This document shows, in pieces, positions 45,031 through 52,680 of a stretch of 64,000 bases of DNA (positions are counted from its first letter, which is position 1; every line of letters starts with the position of its first letter). The position numbers were made by a program, and so were the translations under genes. This DNA comes from DASQFQ01 sp963811595 (GTDB lineage Bacteria; Actinomycetota; Thermoleophilia; Solirubrobacterales; Solirubrobacteraceae). The notes under the pieces were generated by a model. The model was given only the letters and a program-made list of their open reading frames with translations, had not been told where the DNA came from and made no database searches. Location of the stretch: positions 1 through 64,000 of the forward strand of contig CAWERW010000011.1 of assembly GCA_963811595.1 (NCBI GenBank), read 5' to 3'.

Positions 45031-45334
45031 AGCCGCTCCCTTTGCTCGGATCCGGTGCGCGAGGATAACCGTCGGCTTGCGCCAGACCGCACAGCCCCGC
45101 CCGGCGGTCGAACCGCTCGGAGAGATCTTCCGCCCGCCGGTCGGTGGTCGCATCGAGGCCCGCGCGGCAGTCTTCCCGAGCATCCCGCCGGTGCTCGAAG
45201 GTCCTCCTCCTCCAGAGCCAGGCCGGTGGGTGACCTGCCGAATCGTGCGCCGGGGAGGGACAGCCCCGGCGCACGAGGCGGGCCGTCCGGTGTGTGGAGT
45301 CATTCCCGGTGGGTAGGATTTCCGGCCGAGGGAG
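45031..45334. other. 304-bp intergenic region between divergent carrier and acyltransferase genes
   Basis: The longest gene-free stretch of the window. No convincing ORF or RNA gene is seen. It must hold the promoters of the minus-strand carrier operon and of the plus-strand acyltransferase. TAGGAT at 45313-45318 is a possible -10 element for the latter, but no good -35 is evident. A strong hairpin lies at 45243-45276. Confidence 0.6.
45243..45276. repeat. Perfect 13-bp inverted repeat (hairpin)
   Basis: TCGTGCGCCGGGG (45243-45255) is the exact reverse complement of CCCCGGCGCACGA (45264-45276), with an 8-nt loop. There is no flanking T-run on either strand. It is upstream of both divergent genes, so it is not an obvious terminator. 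It could block read-through or act in regulation. Confidence 0.6.
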
Positions 45335-46114
45335 ATGACCGAGGATCTCGCGAGCATGAAGGCGCAGGTCTACAAGGACCCGCGTCCCAAGGAGTACTTC
45401 GACCGCTTTCACGAGCGGTCGCGTACGCGCGAGCCCGACTGGGTCTACGAGGCGGTGCGGGTCGTCACCTCGCTGTACGCCTGGACGTTCTTCCGCGCGC
45501 GCGGCATCGGGGCCGAGAACGTGCCCGCGGGGCCGGTGATCATCGCCCCGAACCACTTCTCGTTCATGGACCACTTCTTCGTCGGCGCGTTCACGCGGCG
45601 GCGCGTGAGCTTCATGGCCAAGTCGCAGCTGTTCACGCGGCCGCTGCAGTGGATCTACACGCACGGCGGCGTGTTCCCCGTCCGGCGCGGCTACCGCGAC
45701 GAGGACGCGTTCATCACGGCCAACGAGATCCTCCAGCGCGGCGGGCTGATCGTCATGTACTGCGAGGGCGGGCGCTCGCGCACCGGCAAGCTCTCCGAGC
45801 AGCCCAAGCGCGGCATCGGCCGGCTGGCGCTCGAGTCCGGCGCGACGGTCGTCCCCGCCGCGATCCACGGCTCCTCGAAGGTCCGCAACTGGAAGCGCCT
45901 GCAGTTCCCGAAGGTCACCGTCCAGTACGGCGAGCCGATGCGCTGGGAGGCGGTCGAGGATCCGACCACCGACCAGCAGCAGCAGGTGGCGAACGAGATC
46001 TTCGCCCAGATCCGCGGGCTCTACGCCGGCCTCGACTCGCTGGGCCGCAAGGGCGTCGCCCGCCGGCTGCGCGAGGCGCGCCGGGCCGCCCGCCGGGCGC
46101 GCGCTACCGCCTGA
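45335..46114 (+). CDS. 1-acyl-sn-glycerol-3-phosphate acyltransferase (PlsC-like)
   Basis: A 259-residue protein with the acyltransferase motifs in order: block I NHFSFMDHFF (HX4D), block II region GGVFPVRRGYRDEDAF, block III MYCEGGRSRTGKL and block IV VPAAIHGSSKV. A basic Arg/Ala tail ends the protein. It transfers an acyl chain to lysophosphatidate or a related acceptor at the inner membrane face. The ATG at 45335 directly follows GAGGGAG; a second ATG at 45356 is also possible. It converges on the RTX gene with an 11-bp overlap. Confidence 0.88.
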   Translation: MTEDLASMKAQVYKDPRPKEYFDRFHERSRTREPDWVYEAVRVVTSLYAWTFFRARGIGAENVPAGPVIIAPNHFSFMDHFFVGAFTRRRVSFMAKSQLFTRPLQWIYTHGGVFPVRRGYRDEDAFITANEILQRGGLIVMYCEGGRSRTGKLSEQPKRGIGRLALESGATVVPAAIHGSSKVRNWKRLQFPKVTVQYGEPMRWEAVEDPTTDQQQQVANEIFAQIRGLYAGLDSLGRKGVARRLREARRAARRARATA

Positions 46115-48375
46115 CGTCCTCGCACGTCCCGGACACGACGTCCTCGGCGTCGACGAACGCGACGTCCGTGCCGGGTCCGCAGTCGATCCGGTCGACCGCG
46201 CCGTCGACCTCGGAGATGCGGTCGTTCCCCTCGCCGCCCTGGATCGTGTCGCGGTCCTGGGTGCCGGAGATCGTGTCGTCGCCGGGGCCGCCGTCGATCT
46301 GGTCGGTGCCGTAGCCGCCCTCGATCGTGTCGTCGCCCTCGTTGCCGAGCACGATGTCGTTGCCGAAGCGGCCGAACATGTCGTCGCCGTCGGGCCCGCC
46401 GTGCAGCAGGTCGTCGCCGTCCTCGCCGTCGACGTAGTCCGCCGCCTCGTTGCCGAACAGCTCGTCGTTGCCGTCCTGGCCGAACAGGGAGTCGGGGCCG
46501 GCGGTGCCGAACAGCGTGTCGTTGCCCGGCCCGCCGCGGATGACCGACGGCGGCGTGGCGTCGGTGGCGGGCTCGGGCGGGACGCGGACGACCTCCTCGC
46601 AGCCGGTCAGGTCGTCGCGCTCCGGCGCGGTGTCCTCGACGTAGACGGTGTCGCGCCCCGTGCCGCAGGAGACCGCGTCGGCGCTGTCGTCGGCGACCCG
46701 CACGATGTCGTTGCCGCGGCCGGCGTTGACGACGTCCTCGCCCGGGCCGCCGATCACCGTGTCGTCGCCGTTGCCGCCCGAGACGCGGTCGTCGTCGGAG
46801 CCGCCGTCGACCACGTCGGCGCCGTCGGAGCCGTAGGCGCTGTCGCGGCCGGCGTCGCCCTTGACGCGGTCGTCCCCCTCGCGGCCGAACAGGCGGTCGC
46901 CGGCGCGCCCGCCGTCGATCGCGTCGTCGCCGAGCCCGCCCTCGATCCGCTCCGAGCCCGACTCGCCGAGCAGCGTGTCGTCGCCCGTCGCCGCCGTCGA
47001 TCATGCGGTCGGAGCCGCGGCCGCCGCGGATGAGGTCGTTGCCCGGGCCGCCTGACAGCAGCGCGTCGTTGCCGAGGCCGTCCTCGATGATGACGTCGTC
47101 GCCCTCGCCGCCGGTGATCGTGTCGTCGGCGTCGCCGCCGTCGAGGCGGTCGTTGCCGGGGCCGCCGTCGAGCTGGTCGTTGGACTTCCCGCCGTCGCCG
47201 AAGTCGTTGCCCGGCCCGAGGTCGAGGACGTCGTTGCCGTTGGCGCCGAACGCCTTGTCGTCGCCGTCGCCGCCGTCGAAGACGTCGCTGCCGGTCGAGC
47301 CGGACAGCGTGTCGTTGCCGGCCCCGCCCTCGAGCAGATCGTCGCTGCGGCCGGAGCGCAGCACGTCGTCGCCGCCGAGGCCGATGAGCCGGTCGCGGCC
47401 GCGCGAGCCGTTGAGCGTGTCCGGCCCCTCGGTGCCGGTGATGATCGCGAGGCCGGGCTGGACGGCGAGCGCGAGCGGGCGGGCGCGGCCCAGCCGCACG
47501 ACGCGCAGGCGCTTGTAGCTGAAGGCGGAGAGGACGGAGACCGTGCGCGAACCGGCGTCGGCGACGTAGATCCGCACGCCCTCCGGCGACCAGGCTGGCG
47601 CCCCCGGGCCGCGGCCGGTGCGCGGGGTGCGGATGACGCGGCGGTGCGGCAGGTCGGCGATGACCGCCCGCATGCGGGCGCGGCCCGCGCCCACGACGGC
47701 GCGGCCACCGCGGATCGCGACCCCGCCGCCGCCGCGGTTGCGGCCGAGCTTGAAGGCGCGCCCGAGCGAGCCGCCGACGGGGTCGAGCGGGACGAGGCGG
47801 CCGCGGTGACGGGTCAGCGACGAGATCCAGGCGCGGTCGAACGCGTCGAACGCGATCGCTCCCGCGCCGCGCAGGCGCACGCGGCGGCGAACGCGCAGCG
47901 TCGCCAGGTCGACGACCGCGGCGCCGCGGCGGGAGGTGACGACCGCCCGCGTCCCGTCGGGAGTGACCGCCATCGCCCGCACCGTTCCCGGCAGCAGCAC
48001 GGCGGCGAGCGGGCGCAGCGTGGCAGCGTCGATGACGTCGAGCGCGCGGCCGCGCGTGGCGTAGACGCGCGCGCCATCGGGCGACACCGCGACGGCGGAG
48101 ACGGCGCTCGCCAGCCGCGCGCTGCCCGCGGCGGCGCGCGTCCCCAGGTCGATCGCGGTGACCGCGCGGCCCGCGGCGACGTAGGCGCGCGCGCCGTCGG
48201 CCGTCGCCGCCACCGCCCGCGCGCGGCCGGGCAGCCCGATCCGCGCGGCGACGGTGTTCGTGCCGACGTCGAGCAGCGCCGCCTCCGGCCGGTCGGCCGC
48301 GACGACGACCACCCGCGCCTCGGCTGCGGGCGCGAGCAGGACGAGCAGGACGAGCGGGACAAGAAGACGGCGCAT
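46104..48375 (-). CDS. Secreted YVTN-type beta-propeller protein with RTX calcium-binding repeats, frameshifted
   Basis: About 756 residues after correction. A signal peptide (LLVPLVLLVLLAPAAEA) is followed by a propeller of about 300 residues with repeats such as AVAVSPDGARVYATRGRALD and AMAVTPDGTRAVVTSRRGAA. Then come two blocks of GGxGxDxUx nonapeptides, for example GGPGNDRLDGGDADDTITGG and DTLFGTAGPDSLFGQDGNDE, which bind Ca2+ as a beta-roll. A linker with CGTGRDTVYVEDTAPERDDL separates the blocks. One extra G near 46988 (in DGGDGDDTLLG) breaks the frame. It is probably a cell-surface or matrix protein. No enzymatic domain is seen. Confidence 0.85.
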
Positions 48376-48420
48376 CGTCCTATCCCCAACCCGCCGGGCC
48401 TGGCCGCGTTGCGGCGCCAA

Positions 48421-48453
48421 CCCTCGAGTAGGGGTCTGACCCCTGGTCGAGGG
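48421..48453. repeat. 33-bp near-perfect palindrome (REP-like)
   Basis: CCCTCGA (48421-48427) pairs with TCGAGGG (48447-48453), and AGGGGTC (48430-48436) with GACCCCT (48438-48444), centred on T48437. Only the GT/GG pair of dinucleotides is unpaired. It lies between two divergent genes. The core, GGGGTCTGACCCC, resembles extragenic palindromic repeats seen in many bacteria. No second copy was noticed in this window. Confidence 0.65.
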
Positions 48454-48466
48454 TAACCTCCCACCG

Positions 48467-49003
48467 GTGGCGATGACGCTCCTCCGGCCGGACCTGCTCG
48501 CGGGGATCGAGCTCGTGCTCGCCGGCGGGGAGCCGCCGAGCCGCTTCGGCGAGGCCGTCGTGGGGCGGGCCGCGGAGCTCGGTGCGCGGCCCGGCCGCGT
48601 CGTGGTCGACCCGGCCGGCGACGAGGCGGCGCCGAAGCCGGAGGCGGACGTGCTCGTGTGGGACGGCGCCTCGCTCGCGGGCCCGCGCGACGTGCTCGAC
48701 GGCGCCTGGCTCGCCCTGCGCCCGACCGCCCGCGCCGCCTGGATCGACGGCGACCGGCCCGGCGGCAAGCTGCTGCTGCTCGCGCCGCCGCCCTCCGACG
48801 CCGGGGCCGAGGCCGCCCGCGCCGGGCTCGAGAACCTCGCGCGCACGCTCTCGATCGAGTGGGCGCGCTACGGCATCCGCACCGCCGCGCTGCTCCCCGG
48901 CGCCGCGACCGAGCCCGCCGAGGTGGCCGAGCTCGCCGCGTTCCTCGCCTCGCGCGCCGGCGACTACTACTCGGGCTGCCACTTCCGGATGGGCGAGGCG
49001 TGA
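48467..49003 (+). CDS. Degenerate short-chain dehydrogenase-like protein
   Basis: 178 residues. The second half resembles an SDR: GGKLLLLAPPPSDAGAEAAR, AGLENLARTLSIEWARYGIR, TAALLPG and a C-terminal AAFLASRAGDYYSGCHFRMG. The first half lacks the TGxxxGxG nucleotide-binding loop and the NNAG motif. At the active-site position, YxxxK is replaced by ExxxR (AEAARAGL). It is therefore unlikely to be an active dehydrogenase. Start GTG 48467 or ATG 48473. It overlaps the cupin gene by GTGA. It may be a partner or a fossil of an SDR. Confidence 0.7.
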   Translation: MAMTLLRPDLLAGIELVLAGGEPPSRFGEAVVGRAAELGARPGRVVVDPAGDEAAPKPEADVLVWDGASLAGPRDVLDGAWLALRPTARAAWIDGDRPGGKLLLLAPPPSDAGAEAARAGLENLARTLSIEWARYGIRTAALLPGAATEPAEVAELAAFLASRAGDYYSGCHFRMGEA

Positions 49004-49617
49004 GCGAGCGCTGGCGCATCGCCTCGCTCGACGACGTCGAGCCCCTGCCCGGCCCGGGCACGCTGCGCTGGCTGCCGGTCCGCCACGAGCTCGGCGTCTC
49101 CGCCTTCGGCACCAACGCCTACGTCGCGCGCGAGGCGGGCGACGACGTCGTCGAGCCGCACACGGAGGAGGGGACCGGCCACGAGGAGCTCTACTTCGTG
49201 GCCCGCGGGTCGGCGACGTTCACGCTCGACGGCGAGACGTTCGCCGCCCCGGCCGGCACCTACGTGTTCCTCCCCGACCCGTCGGTGCGCCGCCACGCCG
49301 TCGCCGGCGAGCCCGGCACGACCGTGCTGTCGTTCGGCGGCTGGCGCGACCGCGCCTTCGAGGTGTCGGGCTGGGAGTCGCGCTTCCGCGCCACCGCGAT
49401 CCGCGAGCAGGACCCCGAGCGCGCCCGCGGGCTCTACGAGGAGGGCCTCGCGAGCGACCAGGACGGCCAGTGGGCGCACTACGACCTCGCCTGCTGGCAC
49501 GCGCTCTACGGGGACGAGGCCGAGGCGCGGCGGCTGCTCGACCGCGCGATCGAGCTCGGCGGCGACGAGGTTCGCGAGCAGGCTGCCACGGACCCGGACC
49601 TGCAGAGCCTGCGCTAG
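49000..49617 (+). CDS. Cupin-domain protein with C-terminal TPR-like helices
   Basis: 205 residues. The cupin barrel has VVEPHTEEGTGHEELYFVAR (metal-ligand His/Glu pattern), GSATFTLDGETFAAPAGTYV and FLPDPSVRRHAVAGEPGTTV. The C-terminal 70 residues, RARGLYEEGLASDQDGQWAH, YDLACWHALYGDEAEARRLL, DRAIELGGDEV, look like a helical repeat. It is coupled to the upstream pseudo-SDR by GTGA and shares a CTAG stop with the convergent gene. Function is unknown; it may bind a small ligand. Confidence 0.75.
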   Translation: MSERWRIASLDDVEPLPGPGTLRWLPVRHELGVSAFGTNAYVAREAGDDVVEPHTEEGTGHEELYFVARGSATFTLDGETFAAPAGTYVFLPDPSVRRHAVAGEPGTTVLSFGGWRDRAFEVSGWESRFRATAIREQDPERARGLYEEGLASDQDGQWAHYDLACWHALYGDEAEARRLLDRAIELGGDEVREQAATDPDLQSLR

Positions 49618-50084
49618 ACGGTCAGCGCCACCGGCTCGCTGACGGCCTCGCGCTGCCAGCCGAGCATCGGCGCCTCGACGCCCTCGCCGACCCGCGTGGG
49701 CGGCGGCGGTGTCTCCGACTCGCCGAAGCCGACTCGGACCACGACCTCGTACTCGCCCGGCGCCGGCGCCGCCTCGTCCTGCGCGTTCCACATCCCGTCG
49801 AGCCGGTGCGGCCAGCTCAGCTCGACGGTCCGCCGCAGCGAGCCTCCCGGCTCGATCGGGACCACGCGCGGGTCGAAGTAGCCGAACGGCTGCACGCCCG
49901 GCTGCATCGGGACTCGCTGGAAGCCGAGCTCGATCCGGCCGCCGTCCTCCCGCCACACGAGCCAGCCGTCGTCCACGAGCCACACGGTCGCGTCGCCCTC
50001 GTTGCGGACGTCGTAGGCGAGCGTGGCGCCGGGCGGGTCCTCCCGGCGCTCGGCCTCGACGATCTCGACCGCGACGGGCGACAC
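49614..50084 (-). CDS. Hypothetical Ig-like protein, possible protease inhibitor/immunity partner
   Basis: About 156 residues from GTG 50084 (or 165 from an overlapping ATG at 50111). It is all-beta in character: VAVEIVEAERREDPPGATLA, YDVRNEGDATVWLVDDGWLV, VVPIEPGGSLRRTVELSWP, APGEYEVVVRVGFGESETP. The pattern of paired strands with PGGS and PGEYEVV resembles BsuPI-type intracellular proteinase inhibitors, but the match is weak and by eye only. There is no signal peptide. It begins one base after the stop of the zincin gene, so they form a pair; an inhibitor or immunity role is inference. Confidence 0.6.
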   Translation of the reverse strand: MSPVAVEIVEAERREDPPGATLAYDVRNEGDATVWLVDDGWLVWREDGGRIELGFQRVPMQPGVQPFGYFDPRVVPIEPGGSLRRTVELSWPHRLDGMWNAQDEAAPAPGEYEVVVRVGFGESETPPPPTRVGEGVEAPMLGWQREAVSEPVALTV

Positions 50085-50085
50085 C

Positions 50086-50931
50086 TCAGGGGATCTTGTC
50101 GGTGATGGCATGGCCGTGGGCGTTGCGCCACGCGACGCACACCTTGTGGAAGCTCGACCACTCCCTCACGCCCTTCTCGCGGATGTAGGACTCGCCGCAG
50201 TTCGGGTCCTTGAAGCTGCCCCGGAGCTCGATGCCCTGCTCGGCGCGGATGAGGTTCTCGCGCTTGACGGTCTCCTGATGACCGCCCTCGCCGCGCGGCT
50301 GCGCCTCGTCGGGACCGTGCAGCCCCTGGTCGCCCATCCAGGCATGGCCGCACAGCTCGTGCCCGAGCACGAGCCAGGGGTCGATGTCGAGCTCGCCGCC
50401 GGACACCGTGCCCGCGCCGTACGTCGTCGTGGTGTTCGGCGACGGAGCGGTCACCTTGCCCCCAGTGCCCTTCTTCGGGTCTGCGGCCTTCTTGTGGTCG
50501 TCGAACTTCGTGTGCGGCCACCCGGTGTCCGTGATCTCGATCTTCCACTTGTGCTTCGAGCCGATCATGTGCGACAGGCAGTCGCAGCCGGTCGTCGTGG
50601 AGCTCGTCGCCTTCGCCCCGAGCGTGACCTCCCCGCTCTTCGGGTCGACGTGGACCTTGCCGGCGGGGCAGAGCCGGTCCAGGTAGACGCTGACCGTGGC
50701 GCCGTTCGTCTGCTTGAGCTTGTTGGTCTTGTTCGTGGGGATGTTCTTGCCCGGGTCGGCGACCTTGAGCCTGCGCGCCAGGGCGGCGGCGAGCTGCGCG
50801 GCGGCGGCGTTGCCCGCGGTGCGCTGGACGCCGAGCATCGTCGCGGCGAGGCTCGCACGGCCGGACGGCGCCACGACGGGCGATCCGGCGTGTGGCTTCG
50901 CGACCGGCCCGAGGTGCTGATGCTCGAGCAT
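50086..50931 (-). CDS. Putative zincin metalloprotease effector with QRTAGN N-terminal motif
   Basis: 281 residues. The N-terminal segment at residues 31-50 (TMLGVQRTAGNAAAAQLAAA) is the short helix common in actinobacterial toxins and cargo linked to extracellular contractile injection systems. No secretion signal is present. The C-terminal domain has VLGHELCGHAWMG (HExxH, residues 191-195 with a further His at 196), and RENLIRAEQGIELRG about 30 residues later could supply the third ligand. Six or more cysteines are scattered through the middle (CDCLS, NCGES, KVCVAW). It is probably a peptidase toxin. No contractile-sheath or baseplate genes are in the window. Confidence 0.7.
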   Translation of the reverse strand: MLEHQHLGPVAKPHAGSPVVAPSGRASLAATMLGVQRTAGNAAAAQLAAALARRLKVADPGKNIPTNKTNKLKQTNGATVSVYLDRLCPAGKVHVDPKSGEVTLGAKATSSTTTGCDCLSHMIGSKHKWKIEITDTGWPHTKFDDHKKAADPKKGTGGKVTAPSPNTTTTYGAGTVSGGELDIDPWLVLGHELCGHAWMGDQGLHGPDEAQPRGEGGHQETVKRENLIRAEQGIELRGSFKDPNCGESYIREKGVREWSSFHKVCVAWRNAHGHAITDKIP

Positions 50932-50968
50932 TCCTGAGCGGCACTCTACGCCGCTCGCGAGGGCGAAG

Positions 50969-51346
50969 CTAGCTCTCCGCCCAGGGGACCTCGACCGAGT
51001 CCTCGGTCGGCGAGTCCCGAGCCACGACGTACTCCGCCGGCTCCGCGTCGGAGAGGTTGAGCAGCAGGTGCGTCTCGCGCGGCGGCACGTAGACCATGTC
51101 GCCCGGCCCGATCCGCACCGTCTCCTCGAGGTGGTCGCCCCAGCGCACCTCGAGCTCGCCCGAGAGCATGTAGACGGCGCTCTCGCAGCCCTCGTGGTAG
51201 TGCGGGCGCGAGCGCGCGCCGGGCGGGACGCGGAAGACGCCCATGTAGATGTTGACCGCGCCCGCGGTGGCCTGCGAGATCTCCGAGCCGCCGGCGACCC
51301 CGCGCGGGACGTCGCGGTCGAGCTCGGATGGCTTGACGACCTTCAT
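50969..51346 (-). CDS. Cupin-domain protein
   Basis: A 125-residue single-domain cupin. The motifs are PGARSRPHYHEGCESAVYML, SGELEVRWGDHLEETVRIGP, GDMVYVPPRETHLLLNLS. The HxH, E and H metal ligands are all present. The protein is soluble and probably binds or isomerises a small molecule. ATG 51346 overlaps the GNAT stop (ATGA). A longer frame upstream is just the GNAT gene read out of frame. Confidence 0.85.
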   Translation of the reverse strand: MKVVKPSELDRDVPRGVAGGSEISQATAGAVNIYMGVFRVPPGARSRPHYHEGCESAVYMLSGELEVRWGDHLEETVRIGPGDMVYVPPRETHLLLNLSDAEPAEYVVARDSPTEDSVEVPWAES

Positions 51347-51813
51347 CGCGTGGGCAGAGAGTAATCCAGCCAATGGTCCGACCGCGAGCTCCCGATGCGG
51401 TCGTAGACCTTCTGCGCGCGGTGGTTGTCCTTCGCGGTCTGCCACGCGAGCTCGGCGGCGCCGTGGTCGGCGGCGCGCTCGCGGCAGGCGGCGATCAGGC
51501 GGTCCGCGACGCCCGTTCCGCGGCCCTCGGGCGCGACGAACAGGTCGTTCATGACGCCGAGGCGGGCCGCGTCGAGCGTCTGCCAGGTCCAGTAGACGGT
51601 CGCGAAGCCGATCGCGCGGGCGGGCGGGGCTGATTCGCGGGCGATCAGCTGCAGGCCCTCGCGCTCGGGGTCGGCGATCAGCGCGCGCGAGACCGCGAGC
51701 AGCTCGTCGTCGCTCGGGTCGACCTCGTAGAAGTCGCAGTAGCCGCGCAGCAGCGGCAGCAGCTCCTCGAGGTCGGCCTCGGCCACGACGGTGATGACGT
51801 GCTCGGTGCTCAC
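51343..51813 (-). CDS. GNAT-family N-acetyltransferase
   Basis: 156 residues. ITVVAEADLEELLPLLRGYC opens the protein. The acetyl-CoA-binding motif A is MNDLFVAPEGRGTGVADRLI, followed by AACRERAADHGAAELAWQTA, and motif B ends with NHRAQKVYDRIGSSRSDHWL. The order and size match small-substrate GNATs. The GTG overlaps the SDR stop (GTGA), and the stop overlaps the cupin ATG. The acceptor substrate is unknown. Confidence 0.88.
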   Translation of the reverse strand: MSTEHVITVVAEADLEELLPLLRGYCDFYEVDPSDDELLAVSRALIADPEREGLQLIARESAPPARAIGFATVYWTWQTLDAARLGVMNDLFVAPEGRGTGVADRLIAACRERAADHGAAELAWQTAKDNHRAQKVYDRIGSSRSDHWLDYSLPTR

Positions 51814-52637
51814 GTCGTCATACCCGTGAACTGCCCGCCCGTGATGTTGAGCACCTGCCCGTGGACGTAGTTCGACCACGGCGAGCAGAGGAAGAAAACG
51901 CCACCGGCGGCCTCCTCCGGCGTGCCCGGCCGGCCGAGCGGGATCAGCATCGCGGCCATCCCGCGCAGGTTGTCGGGGATGCCGAGCTGCACCTTCTCGC
52001 CGCCGATCTCCATCACGTTGTCGGCGTCCTTGGACGCGGTCAGGCGCGTCTCGATGTAGCCGAACGCGACCGCGTTGACGTTGATCTTGAACTGGCCCCA
52101 CTCCTTGGCCAGCGTCTTGGTCAGGCCGACCACGCCGGCCTTGCCGGAGGAGTAGTTGGCCTGGCCGGCGTTGCCCATCGTGCCGGAGATCGAGGAGACG
52201 TTGACGACCTTGCGGAACACCTCGACGCCCTGGTCGCGCTCCTGCTTGGCGGGCTCGCGCAGGTGCGGGGCGGCGGCGCGCAGGACGCGGAAGGGGACGA
52301 TGTTGTGGATGTCGAGCATCTTCTGGAACTGGTCGTCGCTCATCTTGTGGATCGGCGCGTCGATCGTGTAGCCGGCGTTGTTGACCACGATGTCGAGCTT
52401 GCCCCAGGCATCGACCGCGGTCTTGACCAGCTCGTCGGGCGCGCTCCCCTTGGTGAGGTCGCCGCCGTAGACGACGGTCTCGCCGTCGATCTCCGAGGCG
52501 GTCTGCTCGGCCGCGTCGGCGTCGAGGTCGTTGATCAGCACCTTCGCGCCCTGCGAGGCGAGCAGCTCGGCCGTCGCGCGGCCGATGCCGCGGGCCGAGC
52601 CCGTCACGATCGCCACCTTGTCGTCCAGCACGCCCAT
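51810..52637 (-). CDS. Short-chain dehydrogenase/reductase
   Basis: 275 residues. KVAIVTGSARGIGRATAELL carries the dinucleotide loop. NDLDADAAEQTASEIDGETV suggests NAD preference. NNAGYTIDAPIHKMSDDQFQ, VVNVSSISGTMGNAGQANYS and SGKAG complete the NNAG/S/Y/K catalytic set. The C-terminus YVHGQVLNITGGQFTG is typical of FabG-like enzymes. The SD GAGAGG lies ahead of the ATG. It is co-transcribed with GNAT and cupin genes and possibly with the MFS gene 43 bp upstream. Confidence 0.9.
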   Translation of the reverse strand: MGVLDDKVAIVTGSARGIGRATAELLASQGAKVLINDLDADAAEQTASEIDGETVVYGGDLTKGSAPDELVKTAVDAWGKLDIVVNNAGYTIDAPIHKMSDDQFQKMLDIHNIVPFRVLRAAAPHLREPAKQERDQGVEVFRKVVNVSSISGTMGNAGQANYSSGKAGVVGLTKTLAKEWGQFKINVNAVAFGYIETRLTASKDADNVMEIGGEKVQLGIPDNLRGMAAMLIPLGRPGTPEEAAGGVFFLCSPWSNYVHGQVLNITGGQFTGMTT

Positions 52638-52680
52638 CCAGCCACCTCTCGTTCGGGTTCAGGGCGCGTAGTCTGCCGCT

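Noticed and set aside
45031..45334. Possible small gene or RNA in the longest intergenic region
   Set aside because: Open frames here lack start signals and continue from neighbours; apart from one hairpin no RNA-like architecture or tRNA was seen.
46104..47450. Repeated short units that might be taken for a CRISPR or tandem DNA repeat
   Set aside because: They encode the GGxGxDxUx calcium-binding nonapeptides; spacing follows codons and there are no constant repeats with unique spacers.
46401..48456. Long Asp/Val- and Pro-rich open frames opposite the RTX gene
   Set aside because: They mirror the repeat structure on the other strand and show no independent motifs or start signals.
50086..51346. 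A polymorphic-toxin locus extending into the cupin and GNAT genes
   Set aside because: Those genes form a separate, tightly overlapped operon with an SDR, and a 37-bp gap separates the cupin stop from the zincin start.
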